Of a DNA stretch of 64,000 bases, positions 34,666-42,891 are shown piece by piece (the stretch's first letter is position 1; every line of letters begins with the position of its first letter). Under the pieces are notes generated by a model that was not told the origin of the DNA, did no database searches, and worked only from the letters and a program-made list of their open reading frames with translations. Location of the stretch: positions 1 to 64,000 of the forward strand of contig NZ_QQAR01000014.1 in assembly GCF_003350375.1 (NCBI RefSeq), read 5' to 3'. Made by a program: the position numbers and the translations under genes. This stretch comes from Flavobacterium sp. AG291. Lineage in GTDB: Bacteria; Bacteroidota; Bacteroidia; Flavobacteriales; Flavobacteriaceae.

Positions 34666-36272
34666 TTTACTAATTCTAAAAAGCCTTTTTCATCACTTTC
34701 TTTTATAATATTAGAAATTTCAACTTTCAACTTCAAATCTTCATAAAATTCATCAATATCTTTCTCATGTTTTGACATTTTCCATAAACTTAAAGCAGAC
34801 ATTTTACCATACTCTTTTAAAAGATCTTCAATTTCAACTAAGTTTTCGCTTCTAGTATAATTACCAAGTGTGTTTACTAAATTTGGATGAAAAGATCCAC
34901 TACTAGGTTTTGGTTTTCTAGCCATATTATCAATTTCAATATTTATATTTCCAAAGGCCTCTCTTAATACTGTATGTTTAAGAGTTTCAAACTCTTCTTT
35001 GCGTTTACTCCCTATTTCTTTAAGTCTAATGTAACTATTCTCAAAATCATTTAAGTATTTAACGATCTTAAAAATTTCTTTTAGTGGAGGTAGAGGTATT
35101 TTTATCATCTTTAAACTTGCCATACTTAAACCTTCTCTAGATACACCGACCTGAACATTCATTATAGTTTCTTGAAAATAATGAGATATAATTAAGTAAT
35201 GTATATATTCTCTAATATTTAAGTCTAGCAATCTTATAATAGCTACGTGCTGGCTTACATTTCCTTCGTCAAAATCGTCGGCAATTAAAGCGCATCTCCC
35301 AATTGAACCGCCAGTTATATTTAATAAGATATCTTTGGGTTTTACTTGAGAACCTTTCATCTTTTCATGAATAGTTGGACTTATATATGCGATATCATCA
35401 GTTTTTACACCATCATTATATATGTTTTGAGATCTGAAAAATTTTATTCCTTTATTAATATATACTGATTTGCCACCTGTAGGGGTGCTGCCTGCACCTA
35501 ATTTTAAGGATATATCTCCCATTCTTGCCCATGTCCAGGTGCTTGGCAGAACGAATGGCCTTTCGCTGTCTTTTATTTTAGGTAATGGTAATTGTTTTAC
35601 TATTATTTTTTGTTCAATTAAATCTTGCTTTTTCTGAATAAATTTTTTTAATAAAAAATTTCCGTCTTCTTGGATATTGTTATTTTCTCTCCATTCAGAT
35701 GTTAGTTTGCCAGTAATTGCATCTTGAAGAGTAGTAGTATATAGTTTATCAATTAAATCTAACTGATGTTTTATTTCATGTTCAACAATAATACTTTTTT
35801 TCTCAAAATCATTAATAGATTCAAGAATTCTTTTTTGTTCAATTTTTGGGGGTAAATAAACAGATATCTCCAATAGTTGATTGGGATTTATCCTCTTCGA
35901 GCCAACTCCTTTAGCCAGCCCCTCAAGTTTTAAATAAAAATTACCTTGTCTAAAAAAATAATATATCCATTCTACATAGCAGGAGTCACTAACATCGAAT
36001 GCTGGAATATCCTGACTTGATTCATATCCATCTAATTCAGTTGGGACTATTCCGAAAGCTCCTTTATGTAAGTTTTGGCTTCCATAAATAAATTGCCCGG
36101 ATTTACGGATATAGTATCTTGTTGCTCCCTCTTTGTCATTTGCATAAGGCCTTTTTTCAACACCGCCATTGTTTAGTTTGACCCTAATTCTTTTCTTTGG
36201 GTCAGGAGATTCAGAAACTACTTTTGATAAAGTAAGTATTTCGCCTAATTTAACTTTTTTCCAATCTTTCAT
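34662..36272 (-). CDS. hsdS: Type I R-M specificity subunit HsdS with C-terminal extension
   Basis: 536 residues. Two target-recognition domains, each followed by a conserved helix (SVYLPPKIEQKRILESINDF in the first, IPLPPLKEIFKIVKYLNDF in the second), define HsdS, which reads the bipartite DNA site and docks HsdM. After the second helix about 85 extra residues follow (SALSLWKMSKHEKDIDEFYE and an acidic, helical end). This tail is not needed for a standard HsdS and may contact the downstream ATPase or HNH protein. It overlaps hsdM and the ATPase gene by 4 bases each. Confidence 0.88.
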   Translation of the reverse strand: MKDWKKVKLGEILTLSKVVSESPDPKKRIRVKLNNGGVEKRPYANDKEGATRYYIRKSGQFIYGSQNLHKGAFGIVPTELDGYESSQDIPAFDVSDSCYVEWIYYFFRQGNFYLKLEGLAKGVGSKRINPNQLLEISVYLPPKIEQKRILESINDFEKKSIIVEHEIKHQLDLIDKLYTTTLQDAITGKLTSEWRENNNIQEDGNFLLKKFIQKKQDLIEQKIIVKQLPLPKIKDSERPFVLPSTWTWARMGDISLKLGAGSTPTGGKSVYINKGIKFFRSQNIYNDGVKTDDIAYISPTIHEKMKGSQVKPKDILLNITGGSIGRCALIADDFDEGNVSQHVAIIRLLDLNIREYIHYLIISHYFQETIMNVQVGVSREGLSMASLKMIKIPLPPLKEIFKIVKYLNDFENSYIRLKEIGSKRKEEFETLKHTVLREAFGNINIEIDNMARKPKPSSGSFHPNLVNTLGNYTRSENLVEIEDLLKEYGKMSALSLWKMSKHEKDIDEFYEDLKLKVEISNIIKESDEKGFLELVK

Positions 36273-37684
36273 TTGAAAATTTGATCTAATTGTGAAAGCA
36301 ACTGTTTGCTTAATTCAAATGATTCATTTAACTGCTGTAATATTTCTTCTCTACTCAATTGCTCCTCATCTGTTTCACCAAAATATGGGCTTGAGATATC
36401 TAAGTTATAATTTCTTTTTTTAATGTCTTTAATAGATACTTTCCAAGCGTAATCATTTTCTTGTCGATTATGCCACCAATTTTTTTCTAAGTCAAATTCT
36501 TCAAGATTAATAGGTCGCGATTTTGTATAACTTTTATGACCGTCAGGGTATGGATGCTCAAAATACCAAATTTCTTTGGTTGGCATTCCTTTATCAAAAA
36601 ACAATAAATTAGTTTTAATTGAAGTGTAGGGATTAAATACACCATTAGGGAGGCGAATGATAGTGTGTAAGTTACATTTGGCTAATAATTCTTCTTTAAT
36701 GCGTGTTCTAACGCCTTCTCCAAAAAGAAATCCATCTGGTAACACAACTGCTGCTCTTCCGTTTTTTTTCAAAAGTTTTACAATCAAAATAAGGAAAAGA
36801 TCTGCTGTTTCTTTTGTTCTAAATTCTTGTGGGAAGTTTGTTTCAGTACCATCTTCCTCAGTACCCCCAAAGGGTGGATTTGATAAAATTATGTCTACTA
36901 ATTTATCCCCCTTCCAGCTATCATAAGGTTTACTCAATAAATTATCTCTATTAATTGATGGTATGTTAAATCCATGCAACATTAAGTTTGTTGTACATAA
37001 TAAATGTGGAAGGGGTTTCTTTTCAATTCCCCTAATATTTTCTTGTAGGATTATATTTTCTTCTTTGTCATGAAATTTACGTACATGATCGATACTACAT
37101 GTGAGGAAGCCCCCTGTCCCACAAGCAGGGTCTAAAATAGACTCTCCTTCTTTAGGATTAACCATCTCAACCATAAATTGAGTTATCGCTCTAGGGGTAT
37201 AATATTCCCCCGATGAACCTGCACTCTGCAATTCTTTTAAGATACTTTCGTAAATATCATTAAAGACATGAGTATCAGTTGTATTAGCGAAATCAATTTT
37301 GTTAATTTCATTAATAACTTGTCTGAAAAGTGTTCCGTTTTTCATAAAATTGTAAGTGTCTTCAAAGACAGATTTGACAATTTTAGATTGGTCATTTCCA
37401 GTTCTATCTAAACTTTTTAGTGCAGGAAATAATTTAGAGTTAATAAATTCTATTAATTCTTCACCTGTTAAAGTTTGATCAATAGCCCATTTCTTCCATC
37501 TAAATTCTTCAGGTATTGGACTTGAATAATCCTTGATTTTACTTCTCCACTCTTCTTCCTTATCTGAAAATATTTTCATGAATAACATCCAAACTATTTG
37601 GGATATACGCTGTGCATCACCATCTACGCCAGTGTCTTTACGCATTATATCACGAATGGATTTTATAATAGTTGTTGTACTCAT
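36269..37684 (-). CDS. hsdM: Type I R-M DNA adenine methyltransferase HsdM
   Basis: 471 residues. The N-terminal helical HsdM domain is followed by the SAM-binding motif DPACGTGG at 185-192 and the catalytic NPPF at 269-272, defining an N6-adenine methyltransferase of the type I class. The C-terminal part (HPYPDGHKSYTKSRPI, then DISSPYFG) is typical of HsdM. It starts 38 bases after the HEPN-like gene and overlaps hsdS by 4 bases. No hsdR lies anywhere in the island, so restriction must be supplied by the ATPase/HNH pair, elsewhere, or not at all. Confidence 0.92.
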   Translation of the reverse strand: MSTTTIIKSIRDIMRKDTGVDGDAQRISQIVWMLFMKIFSDKEEEWRSKIKDYSSPIPEEFRWKKWAIDQTLTGEELIEFINSKLFPALKSLDRTGNDQSKIVKSVFEDTYNFMKNGTLFRQVINEINKIDFANTTDTHVFNDIYESILKELQSAGSSGEYYTPRAITQFMVEMVNPKEGESILDPACGTGGFLTCSIDHVRKFHDKEENIILQENIRGIEKKPLPHLLCTTNLMLHGFNIPSINRDNLLSKPYDSWKGDKLVDIILSNPPFGGTEEDGTETNFPQEFRTKETADLFLILIVKLLKKNGRAAVVLPDGFLFGEGVRTRIKEELLAKCNLHTIIRLPNGVFNPYTSIKTNLLFFDKGMPTKEIWYFEHPYPDGHKSYTKSRPINLEEFDLEKNWWHNRQENDYAWKVSIKDIKKRNYNLDISSPYFGETDEEQLSREEILQQLNESFELSKQLLSQLDQIFK

Positions 37685-37722
37685 AGTTTATTTATTCTGC
37701 TCTTAACTTATTATTTAAATAC

Positions 37723-39012
37723 TTATTTGAAATAGGAATACATTTTGAAATCAAATGTTGCTCCATATAATTCTTCTATCCTATTACGAATGTGGTAATT
37801 GCTTGATCTTGCTTCTCTTCTGTCATGTATCTGAGAATTACTATTTACTACTTTTACAATTTTTCTTATCTCATCCTTATCAAATTCATTTAAAAAAGGC
37901 CTAATTAAGTGATCAAAGCGCATATCAGCAATAGAATACTGGTGACTTTTGCCAAACATTTCAATTAAAAAGTCGAATGCAACATTTCTATTACCTTCCC
38001 TATTTGCATAATTAAAAACATATAGAATGCTTTCAGTTGTTATATGGGTTTCCTCATAACCACTTTCCCATGTTATAGACGAAATTTTATTAATGTGGGC
38101 TGTAATGTTTTCTGATAAAAAAACTGCGTATGTATCTAGATCAGCGTCCTTTTCAATAATATTTTGAATTAATATCTTAGCACTGTCATTCAATACTTTG
38201 AAAATCTCTGGAAATTGATTAAAAAGAGTAATTAAGTTCATTAAATACTTTTCATCTAAATCGCTGTAATAATCCTGTTCAGTAGCAATTGTTGTAATTA
38301 AATTTTTATAATCAGTTTTTAAGATAATTAGTATAGCTCTTAAATTAATTTCTCTATTATCATCACACAATTGGTTAGAAGTTTTAAATGTAACTTTCCA
38401 TAAAGATCTAAAGATATGAAGTGTTACTTTTGGGTTTATTTTGTCTAAATATTTTGCCTTTAGATGTCTTTCCAATTGAATTTCATCATATATGATAGTT
38501 TTTATAGAGGATAAATTTTCTAATAGATCTTCAAATATTTTTCTAGATAAAAAGGGAGGTTTAATTAATACTCCTTCTAAAATGTTTCTTATATGAGCCC
38601 TAGTAGTTTCTTTATTTGGTCTATATAATTCAAAATTTTGAGTGAGGACTGGATGAGCGCATAAATGTCTATGCTGTCTAAGAGTATTAATATGAAGATA
38701 ATCTGACGGCTCCAAAAGATTTGTTTTATCTTTTATGAGATCAATTAATTTTGTTTCCCATTCAGCTGAAACTGAATTTTTAGTCTGTAGTGTTTTGATT
38801 TCTTCTAAAATCTTAGTTGCATTCGGATCACTATAAGTTTCATGCAATTCTTCAATTTTATAAAGTAAATCAGCCACAGCAATTGAATATAGCATAACTA
38901 CAGCTGAGCGATAGCTTTCACTGTAATATGATTTGATAACTTCTTGAAAATAATCCCTAGTTTTTGCTGAATATATTTTTTCAGACTGTAACTCAATTGA
39001 AAAATCTCTCAT
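37723..39012 (-). CDS. HEPN-like protein leading the defence operon
   Basis: 429 residues, mainly helical. The first 150 residues have the feel of DUF4145/HEPN domains: YRSAVVMLYSIAVADLLYKI as a core helix and, near residues 112-120, LRQHRHLCAH with an Arg115-x4-His120 arrangement like the catalytic RxxxxH of HEPN ribonucleases. The remaining 280 residues look like a helical repeat. It lies 38 bases upstream of hsdM on the same strand and is likely in the same operon. It could be an RNase effector, a sensor, or a regulator. Family assignment is tentative. Confidence 0.5.
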   Translation of the reverse strand: MRDFSIELQSEKIYSAKTRDYFQEVIKSYYSESYRSAVVMLYSIAVADLLYKIEELHETYSDPNATKILEEIKTLQTKNSVSAEWETKLIDLIKDKTNLLEPSDYLHINTLRQHRHLCAHPVLTQNFELYRPNKETTRAHIRNILEGVLIKPPFLSRKIFEDLLENLSSIKTIIYDEIQLERHLKAKYLDKINPKVTLHIFRSLWKVTFKTSNQLCDDNREINLRAILIILKTDYKNLITTIATEQDYYSDLDEKYLMNLITLFNQFPEIFKVLNDSAKILIQNIIEKDADLDTYAVFLSENITAHINKISSITWESGYEETHITTESILYVFNYANREGNRNVAFDFLIEMFGKSHQYSIADMRFDHLIRPFLNEFDKDEIRKIVKVVNSNSQIHDRREARSSNYHIRNRIEELYGATFDFKMYSYFK

Positions 39013-39243
39013 AAAATATTGATGCTCTAGAATCTATCTTTTTTTTTCCATTTTTTTTTATATATGCTAAGATAGTTTAAGAATTTTTCATGTGGAACCA
39101 AAATGGTAAGTATATTTTTTAATGAAATGAAAGTAAAAGCTTACGATTTTAAATTAATTTGAGTGATGTTTGTAAATAATAAAATAATATATTTAGACCA
39201 TGAAATAAAAAAGATTTATAATAACATATCGGCGTCCTTTTCT

Positions 39244-39356
39244 TGTCAGCGAATCGACCAAATTTTTAAACAAGTACGAAGGGATATAAGGATTGCACAC
39301 GCAAAGGCGTGGGCTTTCTTATTCTTCGTATGCGTTCTTGGTCGGACGTGCTGACA
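39244..39356. ncRNA. Long imperfect hairpin, candidate structured RNA or DNA element
   Basis: Four nested stems fold 113 bases: TGTCAGC (39244) with GCTGACA (39350), CGACCAA (39255) with TTGGTCG (39338), TACGAAG (39275) with CTTCGTA (39324), and CACGC (39298) with GCGTG (39307) around AAAG. Such order is unlikely by chance in AT-rich DNA. A smaller hairpin TGGGA/TCCCA follows at 39360-39372. It lies in the 417-base gap between the divergent HEPN-like operon (-) and the lipoprotein gene (+). In 39013-39243 nothing else was seen. Confidence 0.5.
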
Positions 39357-39429
39357 GATGGGAAATGTCCCACGCTGATTATTTTTAGTAACCTCTGTTT
39401 TGGGATGTTCAGAGACCAACCAAACAACA

Positions 39430-40239
39430 ATGAAGAAACTAGTGTGTGTATTGTTACTTTTTATGATAGCATCATGTGCAGATAAAAAGTATGAAGTTAT
39501 TAAAGAAGATGTTAACGTAAACATCTGTAGAATGCAAATAAAAATACCTCAAAAAATTAATGAAGAACAGTTAGAGGCAATAGCAAATGAATTAAGAGAT
39601 GATAGAAAAGGTTATGATAAGCTTTGGATTTCATTCTACTTGCGAGATTTATTACCGGAGAGTGATGGCAATGGTGCATGGGCTGTAGCAAGTTTTACTC
39701 CTGGCTTTGAAATGGATATTTTGGGGGAGAAAATAGCAGCAGGCAAGCTAAACAATAAAGCTGCTGCTCCTTTTCCGCAATATCAGAATGCTATGGAGGT
39801 ACTTAAAGCAAATAATGACTATCAAAATCAATGTTTAGAAGACCTTTCTAAAGGTGATGACAGTCACGTAAGGGTGTCAAGTGAATTTTTGCCTAATGAA
39901 GACATATCGCTTTTAAAACAACAAGCTAAACGAGATGTTGTTTATGTGATTTTTCAAGTGTTTGCAGAAACTAAGTTAGATAAGTTTACTGTTACTTCTA
40001 TACCTATTGTAAGGACATCTTTTAATCCTAATTTAATGTATGATGGAAAGAAGCAAGATGTTTTAAAACAGACTATTACCATTACGCGAACTAAAGCGCA
40101 GGAAGTCTTAAAAAAATACTTGAAGACTAACGCATTTAAAGATTTATATCAGCTTGATGGAACAATGTATTTACCAAATGAGAAATTTGAGACATTAAAA
40201 CATGCAGAACTTGAAAGTGTTTTTGCAGATTTGAATTAA
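39430..40239 (+). CDS. Island-borne lipoprotein of unknown function
   Basis: 269 residues from the ATG at 39430, which starts a lipoprotein signal (MKKLVCVLLLFMIASC, Cys16); an ATG at 39400 would add ten polar residues ahead of it. The mature part reads IKIPQKINEEQLEAIANELR then LWISFYLRDLLPESDGNGAW and ASFTPGFEMDILG, patterns I cannot place in a family. It is the only plus-strand gene in the island, with its own strong terminator, and faces away from the defence operon. It may be a superinfection-exclusion or unrelated cargo protein; that is speculation. Confidence 0.65.
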   Translation: MKKLVCVLLLFMIASCADKKYEVIKEDVNVNICRMQIKIPQKINEEQLEAIANELRDDRKGYDKLWISFYLRDLLPESDGNGAWAVASFTPGFEMDILGEKIAAGKLNNKAAAPFPQYQNAMEVLKANNDYQNQCLEDLSKGDDSHVRVSSEFLPNEDISLLKQQAKRDVVYVIFQVFAETKLDKFTVTSIPIVRTSFNPNLMYDGKKQDVLKQTITITRTKAQEVLKKYLKTNAFKDLYQLDGTMYLPNEKFETLKHAELESVFADLN

Positions 40240-40247
40240 TCTGTTAT

Positions 40248-40418
40248 TCATTTAGTACTTAATAAAACAAGGGCTTGGTGTAAAAGCCCTTGTTTTATTT
40301 TTATACCTCCATATAATTGCCAACCTTTTTGGAGTAGTTTGTTGATTTCTTTTTCAAAATCGTCTAAGTTACAATCTCGAACCACTTTATATTTCATAGT
40401 TTTTATATTAATATCCAT
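40248..40418 (-). CDS. Small DUF1737-like protein
   Basis: A 56-residue ORF too short for routine calling. MKYKVVRDCNLDDFEKEINK and LLQKGWQLYGGIKIK match the short DUF1737 pattern (YKVV ... LLxxGWxxYGG). An internal ATG at 40397 starts directly at MKYKVV and would give 49 residues, a good alternative start. It follows the helicase-primase gene on the same strand by 70 bases. Its C-terminus runs through the terminator of the convergent lipoprotein gene, so the last 15 codons are encoded within that hairpin. Function unknown. Confidence 0.5.
   Translation of the reverse strand: MDINIKTMKYKVVRDCNLDDFEKEINKLLQKGWQLYGGIKIKQGLLHQALVLLSTK
40261..40302 (+). terminator. Strong terminator after the lipoprotein gene
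   Basis: AATAAAACAAGGGCTT pairs with AAGCCCTTGTTTTATT around a short loop and runs into T-rich sequence. It can act in both directions. Confidence 0.8.
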
Positions 40419-40488
40419 AATAAAATTGTTTTTATACTTACATAAGCTGCATAAGCTACATTATGTAGGTTGTGTACATTATGTAGGA

Positions 40489-41868
40489 TTAAATACTTCT
40501 TTTTTCTAAGTAAATTACATATCCTGCACTTAATCTTTTTTTCTTAAATCCTCTTTTTTCGAGCTTTTGTGAAAACACTTTTTCGGAGCAAGGAATGCAG
40601 TTATTGATGCTGCAATTATTTTTGTATTCTTGGAAGAGCTCCTTCAGCTTCATATTATGCGTAGTAGAAGTGAAATATTGCTCATCCTCCAAAAACATTA
40701 AAACACTATCGCTCTCGGTTTCATAAATTTTTACTTGTTGTTCAACAATTTCACTACTACTGAAGTTTTTATTTTCCAATAATCTTTTTAAGCCATCCAA
40801 TATCCAGTTGAATACTCCAGATAATTCACTGGAAATGATTTTCTGAGCAAGTTCTTTGTCCTGTTGTTCAGGTGGAATGGTAATGTTAAAAGGGATTATT
40901 AAAAATCTTCTGAAATAAGCATGGGTGTTTTCTATTTCTTTAGGTAAAACGTTAGCATTAAAAAGGAGTTTAGCATAATCTCTTATTAAAATTGGTTTTT
41001 CGTGTGGAGATCTAGCCTCAACGGGTTCGCCTGAGCATAGTTGTTTAAAAAAACTTGTTTCAAGCTTTCCGTTTATTTCAGATGCATAGTTTAATAATTT
41101 ATGAGATATCATGGCTCGAAAATATCCATTTTTATCAGTTAGTGAGCTTAGGCTAAACGATGTGATATTTTGCTCACCTAAAAGTGCACTAATGATTTCG
41201 AATAATACGCTTTTGCCATTAGCCCCTGAACCAAATAAAATCATTACTTTTTCAAGTTTTAGAACACTATTTTTTATAAAAATGTAGCCCAAATATTCAG
41301 CCAAAACATTTTGAAGTTCTTTTTCAGGTAACACCCGATTTATAAACCTCATAAATGTTGGGGCATCCGAGTTAGGAATAAATTCAAAAGGTAATTGATA
41401 AGTCAAAAAATCCGCTTTTTCAAATTTTCTTAAAATTTGTTCTTTAGTGCTTATTTCGAAAGTTCCATTTTTTAAATTGACTAGGGTTTTTGAATTAGTG
41501 GGTATTTCCTTTAGTCCTGCATCAGACATAAATTGTTTTGTCAAATCGTCTTTAAATAAATAATATCTTGCATCATATTTATCTACTCCAGATTTTTGAG
41601 CAACTTGCCCCAAAAAATCTTTAAACTTTTCTGCTTCTACATATTCCCAATACTGCCCATTATAAAGATATATCATGCCATTTTTCCTGCATAGGCTAAA
41701 TTCATTCTGATTTGTTTTTAATAAAAGATTATCAATGACTGGGATTAAAAAATGCTTTTTTTGCAACTTAGTTTTGTTGTCGTCTGTTTCAAAATAATTT
41801 CTGAAGTCAATTTCGGTAATGTTTTCTAATAGCTGTTGGAGTATTCCCTCTATTTTGCCGTCCATCAT
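40489..41868 (-). CDS. P4/D5-type helicase-primase of the island
   Basis: 459 residues. A D5_N-like N-terminal region (RKNGMIYLYNGQYWEYV, then LVNLKNGTFEI) precedes a superfamily 3 helicase core with Walker A GSGANGKS at 213-220, followed by the Walker B region HKLLNYASEING and RDYAKLLFNANVLPKEI ... RRFLIIPF as motif C and the arginine finger region. This family drives replication of P4-like satellites and phage-derived elements. It starts 2 bases after the excisionase-like gene. An N-terminal primase domain is not visible, so it may act only as helicase. Confidence 0.82.
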   Translation of the reverse strand: MMDGKIEGILQQLLENITEIDFRNYFETDDNKTKLQKKHFLIPVIDNLLLKTNQNEFSLCRKNGMIYLYNGQYWEYVEAEKFKDFLGQVAQKSGVDKYDARYYLFKDDLTKQFMSDAGLKEIPTNSKTLVNLKNGTFEISTKEQILRKFEKADFLTYQLPFEFIPNSDAPTFMRFINRVLPEKELQNVLAEYLGYIFIKNSVLKLEKVMILFGSGANGKSVLFEIISALLGEQNITSFSLSSLTDKNGYFRAMISHKLLNYASEINGKLETSFFKQLCSGEPVEARSPHEKPILIRDYAKLLFNANVLPKEIENTHAYFRRFLIIPFNITIPPEQQDKELAQKIISSELSGVFNWILDGLKRLLENKNFSSSEIVEQQVKIYETESDSVLMFLEDEQYFTSTTHNMKLKELFQEYKNNCSINNCIPCSEKVFSQKLEKRGFKKKRLSAGYVIYLEKRSI

Positions 41869-41870
41869 CT

Positions 41871-42149
41871 TTATTTATTTAATGGTTTAAGGCAATCAAT
41901 CAGCTCATTTTTTTTGTAGTATCTACGATTGGCAATACCGTACGCTTTTATTTTTCCTTTATTAGTCCAGTGCCAAAGAGTGCTACTGTCAATTTTAAGA
42001 AAATCGCATGCTTCCTTTCGTGTCAAAAGAACATCTTCTTCTGATATTTGTAGATTTTTGCCAAAATTCTCTAATTGAGATTTTAACCCTATACTTATTA
42101 GCTCTGCTAAAGCTTCAGGGGTTGTTTGAATGAATTGAACTGTTTCCAT
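41871..42149 (-). CDS. Excisionase-like helix-turn-helix protein
   Basis: 92 residues from METVQFIQTTP; an ATG at 42170 would add seven. The C-terminal half is a MerR/HTH_17-type domain: LTRKEACDFLKIDSSTLWHW followed by the wing GKIKAYGIANRRYYKKNEL. Bacteroidota integrative elements commonly carry this kind of small protein between integrase and replication gene, where it acts as excisionase or regulator. It ends 2 bases before the helicase-primase gene, suggesting coupled expression. Confidence 0.7.
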   Translation of the reverse strand: METVQFIQTTPEALAELISIGLKSQLENFGKNLQISEEDVLLTRKEACDFLKIDSSTLWHWTNKGKIKAYGIANRRYYKKNELIDCLKPLNK

Positions 42150-42216
42150 TTGCAATAATTTTAAATTCATTGCAAATATTTACTCAAGTACATTGGTAGT
42201 AACTGGTTAAAACTGG

Positions 42217-42879
42217 TTATTGATTTTCAAAATTTTTCTTTAAGTCTTGTAAATCGTTTTTAGCTTTATGTGTATCATAGTTTTGTAGGCTCAAAATTTC
42301 AATTACTTTTTCAAAAATTTGAACTTTATTTTTCTGTTTAGTCGAGCTTTCTCCGGGAGCAATACGATTAGCCTTTTGACAATATTCTACATAATGTTGG
42401 TATAGTTTTTTTCCGGATATAAAACCATATTTCAAAATAACACTATCAGCATTAATGAGTGTTATATGCTCCTGTTTATAATAATGTAGTAAAGCAATTT
42501 CTTTTAAAGTAAGATTTACCATGTCATTTATAGGAGATACTTCTAGATTTTCTTCAGACTCAATTTTCTTGAGCTTTTCAGTGAGGAAACTGAAATACTC
42601 TCTCAACAACCAAAATTTGTCACGATTTTTTTTGTTTTCTATCCAGTCATTAAAGAGAATATCATCCTTTAAAACCTGCTTAAATTCAGAGTCATTATAA
42701 TCAAAAAAAATAACATTATTGTGCAGGTGTTTGATTTCTTTATCTTGGTTTGAAAATACTTGTCGAATAAAAAACTCATCATTGGCCAAAGGATTGGCAA
42801 TAAGAAACTCTTTTAAGGCTAACTCATAATTAGTTTCGAAAAATATTGATAAGCCAGTTCTTATATAGTTGTCTTGCAT
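42217..42879 (-). CDS. Island protein of unknown function beside integrase
   Basis: 220 residues, no recognised family. It is charged and mostly helical (FWLLREYFSFLTEKLKKIES, then LKEIALLHYYKQEHITLINA) with a Lys-rich C-terminus that could form a coiled coil. It lies 12 bases after the integrase stop and 67 bases ahead of the excisionase-like gene, in a position often held by small conserved proteins of integrative elements. Nothing indicates a catalytic site. Confidence 0.55.
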   Translation of the reverse strand: MQDNYIRTGLSIFFETNYELALKEFLIANPLANDEFFIRQVFSNQDKEIKHLHNNVIFFDYNDSEFKQVLKDDILFNDWIENKKNRDKFWLLREYFSFLTEKLKKIESEENLEVSPINDMVNLTLKEIALLHYYKQEHITLINADSVILKYGFISGKKLYQHYVEYCQKANRIAPGESSTKQKNKVQIFEKVIEILSLQNYDTHKAKNDLQDLKKNFENQ

Positions 42880-42891
42880 TGTTCTGATTTC

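Noticed and set aside
39244..39356. Retron msr-msd RNA paired with the ATPase/HNH genes
   Set aside because: PtuA/PtuB-like proteins do occur with retrons, but there is no reverse transcriptase gene on the island. The hairpin is kept only as an unclassified structured element.
39244..39356. A MITE or integron attC site
   Set aside because: No target-site duplication flanks the hairpin, and the core sites expected for attC (GTTRRRY/RYYYAAC) are missing.
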